Positions 32,891 to 43,720 of a stretch of 64,000 bases of DNA are shown here, in pieces (position 1 is the first letter of the stretch; each line of letters opens with the position of its first letter). The stretch covers positions 231,501 through 295,500 of the forward strand of contig JAMZAV010001284.1 in NCBI GenBank assembly GCA_024449915.1, written 5' to 3'. Origin of the DNA: Sweltsa coloradensis. Lineage: Eukaryota > Arthropoda > Insecta > Plecoptera > Chloroperlidae. The notes beneath the pieces are model-generated. The model ran no database searches and had not been told where the DNA came from. It saw only the letters and a list, made by a program, of their open reading frames with translations. Made by a program: the position numbers and the translations under genes.

Positions 32891-33280
32891 TAACCATCAC
32901 GCCCTTGTAGGCCTAATAGGTAGGCCAAGTTAAAGTTGTGTAAGCTTAGTAGAAGGCTGCCAAATTTTGTATAATACCGGTATGCCCAGCGGAGTAGACT
33001 ACTCTTTAGGCCTAACTGCACTTAAATGTTTAGGCTTAAATATAAACCCTTCAGAATAGGCCAAAACTCTATACGGCGCTATAGGCCTACGGCATAATTA
33101 CACACACCCCTTGTCAGATTCCGAGTGGTAGAAGCGGATGGATTCCTTGGGAAAACGTTGGGTCAGTTTATTTGGTTGGCCTATACCTAGGCCTACAAGG
33201 AACGTGAAAGGAACTAGGCCTACCTAAGTTCCTTTTTTTGAAATGGAAAGAGAACTTTGATCACTTCCTTATTAGGCAGA

Positions 33281-33493
33281 ACTTCTGGCACTCTTTCGGT
33301 TGGTATGGCCAGTTTTTCATCACTTGTTTTTTCAAAGGTTTTGTAGGTAGGGCCTAGGCCTACTTTATATATTTAAAATAGCGACGTTAAAAGTTTTGTA
33401 GGCCTAGGTACTTTCGATTTAAAATAGCGACGTTAAAGGTCTTGTAGGTACTTTGGCCATACCAACCGAAAGAGTAGGCCTACCGAACTTCTA
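33281..33493. repeat. Small inverted-repeat element
   Basis: Left ACTTCTGGCACTCTTTCGG plus TTGGTATGGCC mirrors right GGCCATACCAACCGAAAGAG plus TAGGCCTACCGAACTTCT. The right arm carries a GGCCTA insertion relative to the left. A tandem duplication of TTAAAATAGCGACGTTAAA lies inside. Confidence 0.7.
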
Positions 33494-33547
33494 AGCCTAG
33501 GCCTACTAACTTTAAGTGAAGTCAGTCGCGTCCGCAAAGAGTATTTA

Positions 33548-34470
33548 GTGTTTAAAAACTCTTTCACGTGCCCCCTGGCTTATACGAAACGACTGACAAC
33601 AAGGATGCCAGCGCTTGATAACCGGAGAGATAAGTCTAATAGGAAGATGGTTAGAACAAAATGCCCCTCTAGGGGCAATAAATGTACATTCTTATTCTGG
33701 AACGCTGGTGGAATCACCAAAGATAAGTATGTTGAATTTAAAAAAGTAATCGCTGATAGAAATGTGGACGCATTCGCAATAACGGAAGCAGGTGCTATTA
33801 CTGAAGACTATAAAAATGACGAAGCTTATACACAAGGATTTACGATGTACAAACTAAAAAGACAAAGGAGAATCTCTTCAGGCATCCTAGTTGGTGTCAG
33901 GGTGGGGATCACTTGCCGTTTCAAAGAAATACACGCAATGGAGGAGAGAACGACAAAATCGAGATTGTTCAAATGGAAATATGGAAAAATGGCACCAAGA
34001 CAAAATTCATCATTGTATATAACCCACCCAGAAATGAAACAAAACTACTAGACTTAGTCGATATAGACAGCAATGCAATTTTATTTGGGGATTTTAACGC
34101 ACCAAACACACTTTAGAATTATAAACAAACAACACGAGTAGGATCTATTTTAGAAGAATATGTAGACAGCAATCCGCTAATATTGGTAAATGCAGAGGAA
34201 CCATTCACTTTTCTTTCATACAAAGGAGACCTGTCAAGACCCGATCTAGTTTTTACCCATGCCGATCTACAAGAAGAGGTTAAACAAGAAAATCTGGAAT
34301 CCCCTACTGGAGCAGGTCATAAAATGATATTAGTCACTAGAGAAAAGGGAAACAAAGAGAAGAGGATACAAGTGCACATGGATTTCAAAAAGGCAAATTG
34401 GAGAGGGTTTAGACAAGACACAGAAAAGGCATTTGACGAGAGGGAGGCTGAAGAGGACATACCTAGATAG
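33548..34470 (+). pseudogene. LINE endonuclease domain (exonuclease-endonuclease-phosphatase fold)
   Basis: Two overlapping frames. The first reads CTFLFWNAGGITKDKYVEFK and NVDAFAITEAGA (WNAGGI and E motifs) up to 34051. The second, shifted near 33920, reads FIIVYNPPRNETKLL and AILFGDFNAPNTL (YNPP, GDFNA), then after a stop SRPDLVFTHADLQ and GAGHKMILVTRE (S/T-PDLVF and the late histidine). All core motifs of LINE endonucleases are recognisable, but a frameshift and a stop codon break the chain. Confidence 0.85.
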
Positions 34471-34959
34471 GGAGAATGCACAAATAATAAAAATAATACA
34501 GGATGCAGCTGAAAAACATATACCTAGAGCAAAGTAAAACGGTTTAAACCATTTTGGAACAATGAACTCTCAGTGCTCAAAGATCAGAGAGATGAAGCAA
34601 GGAAGAAGGCTGAGAAAACACAAAACATGGAAGATATGATAGAACTAGGAAAAGACAAGCAAAACTAAAAAGGGCCATACTCGAGAGCAAAAAGAGGGCA
34701 TTAGAAAAATTTGTAGAAAATATTGACTAACAAAAGGACGGGAAAAGGGCACATACATACTTCTCTAAATTAAATAACCAAGAAAAAAGATCAAACAAAA
34801 ATGAGTTATTAGTACACAATGGAGAAGAAATACACGAGATAAGAGAAAGCAGAAGTAATATGTGAATTTCAAGCTAAACAAGCAAAACCAAAGAAAAATA
34901 AGCACACTAAAGTAGAATCCCAAAATTTGTGGATGACATAAAAGACCCATATAACTCAC

Positions 34960-35460
34960 CTTTCATAATGAGCGAATTGGAAGAAGCACTAAGAAGGCTT
35001 AAAATTAAAAAATCACCAGGAGTCGACCTGATATACCCAGAATTTCTAAAGAACCTTGGCAAGAAGGTAAAAGTGCAATACTAAATCTCTTGAATAACAT
35101 CTGGAAATACATATTCCTGATATATGGAGGAAAGCAGAGATAATACCACTGCTGAAAAATGGGAAGGATAGCTCAAAAGTTGAAAGCTACCTGGCCAATA
35201 GCCTTAACATTGATGATGGCTAAAACAATGGAGCATATGGTCAACTATAGGCTAAAAACATTTTTAGAATCGAATGAAATGTTGGCAAAGGAGCAGGCAG
35301 GTTTTAGGCAGAACAGAGGGACACTAGACCAGGTGCATACTTGCAGCAGAATATTAAGGAAGGGTTTAATAAGAAGTTATCTACACTGGTAGTTTATGTT
35401 GATTTTAAGACTGCATTTGATATAGTAGATAGAGAAATACTTTTAAAAAGATGAAAGAGA
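34960..35460 (+). pseudogene. LINE reverse transcriptase, N-terminal half
   Basis: Frame fragments read RRLKIKKSPGVDLIYPEFLK, then TLMMAKTMEHMVNYRLKTFL, EQAGFRQNRGTLDQVHT, and YVDFKTAFDIVDREIL (catalytic motif A aspartates). Stops and shifts separate them. The coding then runs into the hAT-like element at 35534. Confidence 0.82.
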
Positions 35461-35533
35461 TGGGAGTACCACACAACATATACAAATGGAGTAAAACTTT
35501 CTAAGTCAGAGATATATAAGAGTAAGATGCAAC

Positions 35534-36470
35534 CAGAGTTGGGAGTAACTTAACATAACTAACACGTTAGCGCTAACGCGTTAGTTTTTTAGTAACTTTT
35601 AGGGTAACGCGTTATTTATTCAAAATCGGTACTTTTTAAAGTAACTGATATTTATTTTCAGTAACTTTCAATAAACGTAAAGTTAAAAGTTACTTTTGTT
35701 TTGCAGCCTGTACTTCATAGAATGACCATTGCATTCATGAGGATATATCTCGAATCCGGTTTTTCCCAATAATGAAATGTTTTTATAAGAGGAATTCTTG
35801 TCAAAGCCTCGTTTTCCGAGGAGAAGTTCTCGCATCAGCCATTCGGTAGGGATGGCAACCCTCTCTCCCCCCCCCACGCCACCCCCCGCCTACGTATTGT
35901 GGTTGGCATGTGCATATTTGTGGCATTCCAATTCCATTACGGTCATTGCTTACTTTGGTGACATTTTTGTTTCAACTTTCAATTGCAAATTTGCAGCCCG
36001 TGTTTCCTCTAGGGCATAAAGTGTATCTTATCATTAATTAATTATATTTTTATTCCCTTTCACTCATCACTGTTACTGTTAGTGTTAGTCTGCAGTCTGC
36101 TAGTGTGTAGTGTTCTGTTCTGTGTTAGATTGGATTTTCGTGTGTTATAAATACGTACGTACCGAACGTACGTAATCGTTACGCGTTTATTTATGGCTGA
36201 AGGCGAAAGTGAAATTGAAAACGTTTTACCTGGGCAAATTTTAATTTTAATTTATAGGTATTATAAGTTGCCTCAGGTTTTTTATTTTCTGTTAAATTAG
36301 CATTTCAACCGAAAATGCCGTAAAACTAACTTTTAAAAGTTACTTTTTATGGTAACTTAACTTTCAAGTTACTTTATTTTTGAACTAACTTTAACTTTAA
36401 CTAATTACTTTTAAAGTCAACTAACTTAACTTTTAAAAAGTTACTATTTTTGGTAACTTCCCCAACTCTG
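35534..36470. mobile_element. hAT-like non-autonomous transposon in the LINE RT, exact 8-bp TSD
   Basis: Ends CAGAGTTGGGAGTAACTTAA and GTAACTTCCCCAACTCTG; duplication GATGCAAC at 35526-35533 and 36471-36478. 937 bp with subterminal GTTACTTTT/AAAAGTTAC arrays. Sister copy at 43721-45292. No transposase. Confidence 0.95.
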
Positions 36471-36479
36471 GATGCAACA

Positions 36480-37030
36480 ACAAACAATCACGGTATAGAA
36501 AAACCAAGGCAGGAGTACCACAAGGGGCAGTAACAAGCCCTACTTACTTCCTGATATATATAAACGACTTGGCGCAATATATACAGGAAAGAAGCGAGGT
36601 AAAGATCAAGTTATTTGCGGATGATGTGGTGCTTTGGTGTAGTGACAGAGACGTACAGAAAATGGAGTTAGAAATGAACAAGGCATTGCAAGCATTAGAA
36701 GAATGGACCAGGGAAAATGGGATGGTAGTGAATGAAACAAAAACAGTATACAATTATTGTACAACAGGAAGAACAATGCCCCAGTTTAGCCTAAAAAACA
36801 AAGGAGTAAGCTTAAAATACGAAGAAGACCCAATCTATTGGCGTAATGATGGATAAGAAAATGACGATGTCTAGCCATATCGACAGAATGTGCCAATTAA
36901 GTAATAAAAGACTAGGCTTACTGAAAAGAGTATCAGGGCCCCGGGGTAACTTGGGGAGCCAATGTCAATACACTATCAACGACATACAAAACAAACATAC
37001 GACCAGTGTTGGAAGATGGAAACGCCATGT
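36480..37030 (+). pseudogene. LINE reverse transcriptase, C-terminal half and thumb
   Basis: Resumes right after the transposon: VPQGAVTSPTYFLIYINDL (motif B), IKLFADDVVLW (FADD, motif C), then EMNKALQALEEWTRENGMVV. Later fragments KMTMSSHIDRMCQLSNKRLG and RPVLEDGNAMLI... LDKLNIIQIKALKIITGG represent the thumb/connector to about 37110. The active-site aspartates are still readable but the frame is broken. Confidence 0.85.
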
Positions 37031-37369
37031 TGATTAACACTTCAAAAACACACTTGGACAAGCTCAACATTATCCAAATAAAGCCCTGAAGATCATAACA
37101 GGAGGAGTGAAAACCACACCTATCACCGCAATGGAAACAGTAGCTGAAGTCCCACCACTGGAAGCAAGGAGAAAAGTAGCAACTGGAAGCCTGTACGAAA
37201 AAATGGTTCGCTTGGGTGTAGATTATTGGGACAGAGATCCCCAAGAAGGCCTTAAAACACAAAAAACATTCATAACTGAAGCTAGAAATGTAGTGGGAAA
37301 GTTAATGGGGGAAGTCATAACTCAAACAGACAAGAAATAGGAAAACCAAACATTCATATGTCATCATTG

Positions 37370-37647
37370 GAAGTAAACCATCAAATAAATATTGAAGGAA
37401 AACAAGAGAAAAAGAAGAACTATCAAGAGGAGCATATGAGAAGTCTGGCACTAAGATTTATTCACAAAGAATACCCAGAGAAGGAGTGGCTGCATATATA
37501 CACGGATGGATCAGCAACACCAGGAGAAGGGAATGCAGGTGCAGGAATACACAGTAGAGAGTTTGAGGAATCATCCCAGCAGGATCAAATGGGAGTAACT
37601 TTGATGGGGAGATGAGAGCAATAAGCAAAGCGTTGGAGAAGATTGAA
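37370..37647 (+). pseudogene. LINE RNase H domain, first half
   Basis: EKEWLHIYTDGSATPGEGNA carries the first RNase H aspartate, and GEMRAISKALEKIE the glutamate-helix. The coding stops at 37647 where a foldback repeat begins. The second half is at 39885-40125. Confidence 0.85.
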
Positions 37648-38137
37648 TCCCCCCAAAATACAAAAATTTGTAAAAAAGACGGCAGCCAAGCTCTCCTTCA
37701 AAAGTCTTCGGCTGTGAATGCTGTGAGATATAGAAGTTGAGCCAAGCTTTTTATTCTTTCTCCCTAGTTTCGCTTTGAAAATATGTAAGATCATTTCGCC
37801 TGTTGACGAGCGCCAAGCCAACGATTTTTGTGTTGTAAAAAAGTAAATTTTTTAAACTCGAAATCATAAAAAAATTCTTGGCCATGAACCAAATTCAATG
37901 GCCAAGTCATTTTTTTATGATTTCGAGTTTAAAAATTTTACTTTTTTTACCACAAAAATCGTTGGCTTGGCGCTCGTCAACAGGCGAAATGATCTTACAT
38001 ATTTTCAAAGCGAAACTAGGGAGAAAGAATAAAAAAGCTTGGCTCAACTTCTATATCTCACAGCATTCACAGCCGAAGACTTTGAAGGAGAGCTTGGCTG
38101 CCGTCTTTTTTACAAATTTTTGTATTTTGGGGGGGAT
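37648..38137. repeat. Foldback repeat family B, both arms
   Basis: Arms of about 215 bp run from TCCCCCCAAAATACAAAAA to the loop near 37885-37900 and back. Strong motif in both arms: ATCATTTCGCCTGTTGACGA plus GCGCCAAGCC. Sister half or whole copies at 46895-47153 and 62262-62575. It abuts the broken RNase H of the LINE. Confidence 0.88.
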
Positions 38138-38224
38138 ATCACATCTTTTGTTGTTTGTTCGCTATCAAGGTGTGAATGATGGACTTTGAATGATTTGGGC
38201 CCACGGTCCCCCCAAAGATACCCC

Positions 38225-38650
38225 TTGAATAAATAAATAAATACATTTTTATTTAGAGTCTACCACTCAGTTATATATAACTGATTTTCAGTGGGGGACT
38301 TTAAATCAAAGCGACAAAGCCAACCCTGCAGGCCCGACGCAATCGACGAGGTGAGCGATAACCAACCAAAGATCGATATTTTTAATAGGAAATATATCAA
38401 TCAGTGGTATGGACAGTGCGAACATCCGCGGATCAACGCCAGAATCAACAAGGCCGATCCAGAACAACTCTGGAATTTATTATGTGCTTCGTTGCTAGGA
38501 CGGCTCCAAAGTCAACTCCTAAGACAAGAACTGATAGACTTAAGTCCAAATCAGAAGTTAAAAAACTTCTGACTTGAGCGGGAATCGAACCCTGGCCCTT
38601 CTGCATTGGAAGCAGATACGCTAACAACAAGACCAACGCACTAGCATAAG
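38225..38650 (-). repeat. tRNA-derived SINE, best copy
   Basis: On the minus strand a tRNA-like head (about 38575-38650) has anticodon stem TCTGC/GCAGA with loop TTCCAAT (CCA at anticodon) and box B GGGTTCGATTCCC. The body continues leftward through CCTAGCAACGAAGC-like and GTCGATTGCGTC sequence to a TTTATTTATTTATTC tail at 38228-38246. A second head with part of the body follows at 38740-38915. The 12.0-kb copy is the same family. Confidence 0.75.
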
Positions 38651-38739
38651 CACTAGATATTTATAATGGTTATAAGAGCATGTTTAATTTCAAGCTTGTA
38701 TACAAAATTACTACGCCCCGAGTAATAACGCGTTTTGAT

Positions 38740-39880
38740 TTGCTAGGACGGCTCCAAAGTCAACGTTTACAAATTCCTATAAGAAAAGAACTCGTGGACT
38801 TAATTCCAAATCAGAAGTAAAAAAAACTTCTGCCTTTAGCGGGAATTGAACCTTGGACCTTCTGCATTGGAAGCAGATACGCTAACAAACGAGACCAACG
38901 CACTAGCATAAGCACTTGATATTTATAATGGTTAAGAGCATGTTAATTCAAGCTTGTACAAATTACTACGCCTGAGTAATTACGCGTTTTGATTTTGATT
39001 TTGATTTGATTTTCCCCGGTCCCAATTGCCCGGTTTTTGTTATATGAGGTACATCTGAGTGTGGCCAAAGTTTCAAAGTTCTAAGATGAACCGTTTTCTC
39101 GGTAAAGCGTATTATTCATAAGAGTACGGAATTACCTACTTTTGATAATTTTGGTTTTTTCGGTACCCGTTAACCAATTTTGCTTTCCATATTCAAAAGT
39201 GATAAAGAATGAGAGATATCAAAATGTATTCCACGTTTGAAACATCTCAGTTGTAGCGTTTTCTTTGAATGATTCATTTCTTAAAGTTCAGATATGTTTT
39301 TGTCATTTTTGGGCCCATGGTCATCCCAAATTTAGCCCTTGTGTTTGGACGCAAGATATTTATAATGGTTAATAGCATGTTAAATTTCAAGTTTGTACAA
39401 ATTACCACGCCTTGGTAATTACGCGTTTTGATTATCATCCAAATTTGATTTTCTCCGGTCCCTGTACCCGATTTTGTTTTGAAAGCAAAAGGCACTGCGT
39501 CTGAAATACACCTAAGTGTGGTCCAAGTTTCATAGTTCTAAGATTTACCGTTTTCTCTGTAGGCTAAAGAACTCTCCGCGGAGAACTCATAGCCACCCAC
39601 CCACCCACCCACCCACCACCCAGCTTTAAGGAATTTGACGATGTTGAGAGCCTTTTTTAACACAGAACGAGTTGTCGGATCGGGTTGATTTTTTTTTGGT
39701 ATGTCATGGACCACATACCAGGTCATATACGAGTTTCAAGATTGTAACTCTTTCGGGGCGGCGTGTGCAGATAGCTGAAAACCCCAACTCTGGTAGGTGT
39801 ATATAGGGCCGGAGTTCGGTGTCGCCTAGCAGCCGTATTCGCTTGTCTGCCGGGCGACGACCGTCGCCCTAGATACTTTA
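38740..39880. repeat. Tandem-like blocks: SINE head duplicate and family C sequence
   Basis: GATATTTATAATGGTTA... GCATGTTAA... GTACAAATTAC... ACGCGTTTTGAT occurs three times (about 38652, 38922, 39352). 39500-39871 matches the outer arm of the big foldback at 59000 (TCGGATCGGGTTGATTTTTT, CGTGTGCAGATAGCTGAAAA) and ends CGACCGTCGCCCTAGATA, where LINE coding resumes. The (CCAC)n run at 39593-39618 is simple repeat. Confidence 0.7.
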
Positions 39881-39884
39881 GAGA

Positions 39885-40435
39885 AAAGAAGGTGGTGATA
39901 CTAACAGACTCAAGAGCATCTATCCAGTCTATAGTGAGTAGAGAAGAAACAGAAGCAGAAATAAGAAACTGCAAGATAAGAATCCTGAGGTTGATGAATT
40001 CGGGAAAACACAGTCCCGGGTAATGCTCAGTGGATACCGGCACACTGCGGCATAAAACGGAAACGAGAAGGCTGATTTCCTCGCTAAAATGGGAAGTAAA
40101 AACCAAAGCAATTCGTAAACAACATTTCATACAGATCAGCTAAATCACATCTGAAATCAGCCAGTAACTCGGAGGTAAAGAAAGCGTGGAAGGAGAAAGG
40201 CAAGAATAAAATGTGGAGTGAGCTAGTTTAACCCCCAAGGAAAGGAAAGAAATGATAGACAAAACCATTATAGGAGAAGAACTAAAAAACAGCACAGTTT
40301 AGATAGATACCGGCCATGACTGCTAGCAAAGCACTTTCATAGAATAGGTGTGATGGGGGAGCAGCATGTGTAAACTCTGTGGTGATGGAACACAGGACAG
40401 ACAACATCTATTTAGATGCGCTACATTTAAAGGAC
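39885..40435 (+). pseudogene. LINE RNase H second half and zinc knuckle
   Basis: KVVILTDSRASIQSIVSREE (RNase H DS motif), then in shifted frames NAQWIPAHCGIKRK (WIPAHCGI) and KADFLAKMG (final D). At about 40365-40430 CKLCGDGTQDRQHLFRC is the CxxC...HxxxxC knuckle common at the C-terminus of such LINEs. Confidence 0.85.
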
Positions 40436-40559
40436 ACTATGGGGGAAATGCCAGGGGTATGGACAGGAGGGAACAGGAGTCCTATCTTTAACTGGTTGTC
40501 AAGGGCACATGATGACATAGATATGTCAATGTGGGCATAAGAGAAGAAGAAGAAGAAGA

Positions 40560-40820
40560 CTAACTTTTCAAAGTTCCTTTTTTAGGGGAACGTGCCCAAG
40601 ACTCGTTAAGACATGCCCAGACCTACTAGCCTAGGCTAGCATTAGGCTGGCGTCAGCTTTCCGGTGTCGGTAGGTGCTAGGGCTTGGCCTACCAGGCCAA
40701 CATTCCCGTTATCGGTAGGTGCTGGTGGCCTAGGCGTACTAGCCAAGCCTAGGCCCAGTCCCTTAGCCTAGGCCTAGCTTAAGCCTCTTGTCAGGGTTTA
40801 ATCACGGGCAAGGGACTAGG
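40560..40820. other. No gene; dense AGGCCTA-type island
   Basis: Highly enriched for CTAGGCC, GCCTAGG and related strings; no ORF, promoter or repeat ends seen. Confidence 0.5.
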
Positions 40821-42522
40821 CCGGCATTTCTGTACTTGGCGGGTCCCAACATTTTTTTTTCAATGAAAACATACGCACCCAAAATCCTTTCCGTTACCAT
40901 ACCGTTACAAAACTACTTTCGTTAGGTTAGCCCGAACTTTCCGCTGGCTACAGTGGCTACAGTTTTAGGATATTTTCGAAAAGAGCGCACCCGAAATCCT
41001 TTCCGTTAGCCCGCGTCCACACTAATTGATTTAGTTATAAGGGGATAGGAAATACGTGTTAAATTGTAGGGGCTATATGTCTTAAGAAATTGTTATAACA
41101 AAAACAAAATTCTTACGACGGACCAATCAGACGTTTTGCTATTTATACGACGACCAATGAAAAGGAGTAACTTCATTATGACAGGCCACTGAAACATTAC
41201 TAACCAATCAGGATATCGGATTTCTTGTTACCATAACAACCAATAACAATTTCTTAAGACTAAACCAAAGTTATGTGAACGCGGCCTAAGGAGCTATCCG
41301 AATAGTGACAAAACACGTTCATTCCCTGGTCTTATTCTCGTTTTACGTCACCGTTACGCGTCATGATATTCGTGACGTAGCTAGTAGCATCCAAATAGTC
41401 GAGCGCACGATCGAGACTCGCCGAAATCTGGGAATGAGAACAAGAATCGGAAGGTATAATCTTAATTTGACGGGAATGTTTTTTACATTAAATTTATGAT
41501 TTCCTTTTTCTAATTGAATTTTTATTATGTGTTTATTTGGGGTTTTTTGGGCGGGGGAAAGTAGTTTCTGGACTATTTAATCACTTTTAGTTGATTGAAT
41601 AACACACGCAATCCCTACCCCTGAGCCCTACACAACACTCGTCCAATTTTTCAACACAGTTTTTTCCAAAGAAAAAGAAAAAAAAAAACAACTTCAAAAT
41701 AGAAACAAATGAAGAAGACCTCATTTTTAAAACTATTATTATACTAATCACTCTGAAAATATACCAATTAAATAGAATAACACATATTTAACACAAACAC
41801 TCGCTCATTTCACTGTCATGATCCGCCATGTTTGGTATTTACGTCTTGATTTTACTTACTAGGCGTACCAACCATTTTTGCTAAAATACTCCACCTACAA
41901 AACCTTAACGTCGTATTCTAAATATAAGGCCCTTTCACCACAAAAGGATTTTCGTTTAAAATAGCGACGTTAAAGGTTTTGAAGTTTTTTTTTTTTATTA
42001 TAACAGTAAAAACGTGATGATTCTATTGGTTTTTTTTTTGTGTTCTTGTAAGGTAACTTGCAGTGAGTACATCTCAGCACGGTAGGCCTAGGCCGCGTCG
42101 CTCCGCGTACTTATAACTTACTTTTGTTTATAAAACAGAAGCTGGGAAAAATTTTTTTAATTGGTTTTCCGCGCATTTATTTTTAATATACTTTGAAAAT
42201 CAGTGATTTGGCAAAGAAAATAAAGTAAAAAAAAAAAAATTGCAATTCCGTCAAACTAGTAGAGTTCCGAATCGGAAAAGGACACCTGATCTTGTTCTTA
42301 GTACTAGAACATGGCGGCTGTTTACGATACGTCCCATAAATTGCATAAATAAATAAAAGATAAAATGCATGAAGCAATCTAGAAACAAGACCAGGAATCA
42401 GACCAAGAATAAGAACAAGACCAAGTAATGAGACCAAGAACGGCGAAGAACACTATTCGGTTAGGTCCTTGGTGTAGGCCTACCTATAACAGTTGGGACC
42501 CGCCAAGTACTGAAAATACCGG
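40821..42522. mobile_element. TIR element, ends of about 30 bp
   Basis: Left CCGGCATTTCTGTACTTGGC plus GGGTCCCAAC; right GTTGGGACCCGCCAAGTACT plus GAAAATACCGG. The interior is AT-rich with no transposase. No clear target duplication, partly because flanks are low-complexity AGGCCTA sequence. A smaller relative with CTTCTATACCTGGGGG ends lies at 42574-42787. Confidence 0.7.
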
Positions 42523-42573
42523 TAGGGCCTAGGGGGCCCAGGCCCCAGGTAGGCCTACGCCTACGAAAAAGGT

Positions 42574-42787
42574 ACTTCTATACCTGGGGGGTCCAACTTT
42601 TTACAAGCTATACGTCCGCCATCCTGGCGGACGTATAGACGTGGAACGGAAAGGATTTGGTGTGCGCTCTTATCGATTGTATCCTAGAACTAAAAGCGGC
42701 GCACTGTAGCCAGCGAAAAGTTCCCGGGAACCTAGCGAAAAAAAGTTGTTTAAAATAAGTTGGGACCCCCCCAGGTATAGAAGTGCC
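42574..42787. mobile_element. Short TIR element (MITE-like)
   Basis: Ends ACTTCTATACCTGGGGGG and CCCCCCAGGTATAGAAGT. It contains a perfect hairpin ACGTCCGCCATCCTGGCGGACGT-type core near 42609-42638 (ATACGTCCGCC / GGCGGACGTAT). Interior GGAAAGGATTTGGTGTGCGC is shared with the 40.8-kb element. Confidence 0.65.
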
Positions 42788-42839
42788 TACGAAAACTACA
42801 GAAAATTACATGTGAGGGTGAAGTAAATTCGTACCGTAG

Positions 42840-43090
42840 TTTAAAATAGGGCTAGGGCATAGGCTAGGTAGACTAGGTGGCTAGCCTACTCTTGAAGGAT
42901 AGGCCTAGGTTTTGTGTAGGGCTATAGCGCTTTGTGTCTAGGGTCTAGGGGGCTACCTAGGCCTGCCAAGCGTCTAGAATGTCAACAAGGAAATAGGCCT
43001 AGGTAGGCCTAGGGCCTACATTAATAACCGGCCTATGAATTAAATACAAGTAGGGCTAGGCCTAGCCTACATTTAGGGCCTACCTTTGAT
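42840..43090. repeat. Hot island of AGGCCTA-type motifs
   Basis: About 250 bases built largely from TAGGCCTA, GGGCCTA, GCTAGGCTAG and similar. No coding or RNA gene seen. 43091-43560 holds nothing recognisable. Confidence 0.7.
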
Positions 43091-43562
43091 TTTACGTCGA
43101 AACTATTTGCAGACCAGTGTAACGCACGAAAGAAGTGAAGGATTAGTTTCTACTTTCTAGAAAACATTCCAGACGACAGACGCCACCTTTTTTGACAACA
43201 ACATAAATCTCACCGCTTTCTACAGGCAGGCAGTTAGAGCCATGTTAGAGCGTACTACACACTGGCGGTGGGATTTTAGCTTGTGATTTTACATTTTAGC
43301 ACTTTGTTGTTGGAGTAAAACACAATAAATACCATATTGGGCCTAAATGCATTCTTTTACATCATTGTGTTTATTTTCCACCTTGCAGTATTGCTTTGTG
43401 ATAGGCTAGGCGGGCCCGGGCGGGCCTCCGGCCTAGTGCCGAGGACAAAGATAGAATTGCACTTCTTGCACTAGTGTAATTATTTGACTGTTCATTTCAA
43501 CTACACCGAACGTGATTACGTCATGGCGGTAACTTAAATAATTAAAATTTACTCTACTCCAC

Positions 43563-43640
43563 GGACGATTGGTCTTGTGGTTGGCGTCTCAGCCTCTCTG
43601 CTTACAATGCAGAAGGTCCAGGGTTCGATTCCCACAAACA
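43563..43640 (+). repeat. tRNA-like SINE head
   Basis: TTGGTCTTGTGGTTGGCGTC (D-arm like), anticodon stem TCTGC/GCAGA with loop TTACAAT, AGGTC and a perfect box B GGGTTCGATTCCC. No acceptor stem pairing, so a SINE or pseudo-tRNA related to the head at 38575. Confidence 0.6.
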
Positions 43641-43720
43641 AAAATGAAACGGGGTATTTTCAACCCTGCAAAACCATTGCAAAACATACTGTGAAGACCA
43701 TATTTTTGAATGAGCGAAGC

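Larger units (their letters stand above)
33500..40555 (+). mobile_element. Non-LTR retrotransposon with endonuclease, RT, RNase H and zinc knuckle; disrupted by two insertions
   Basis: Domains occur in the order AP-type endonuclease, reverse transcriptase, RNase H, CCHC-like knuckle, as in RNase H-bearing LINE clades (I/R1/Outcast group; exact clade not resolved). The RT is split by a hAT-like element at 35534-36470, and the RNase H by about 2.2 kb of other repeats at 37648-39871. Without insertions it would be about 3.9 kb. It ends near 40555 in a GAAGAAGAAGAAGAAG tail. Multiple frameshifts and stops make it dead. It lies 5' of PBRM1, opposite strand. Confidence 0.85.

Noticed and set aside
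38575..38650. Functional tRNA gene on the minus strand
   Set aside because: Anticodon arm and box B are good, but acceptor stem is absent and the body and tail are those of a SINE with several copies.
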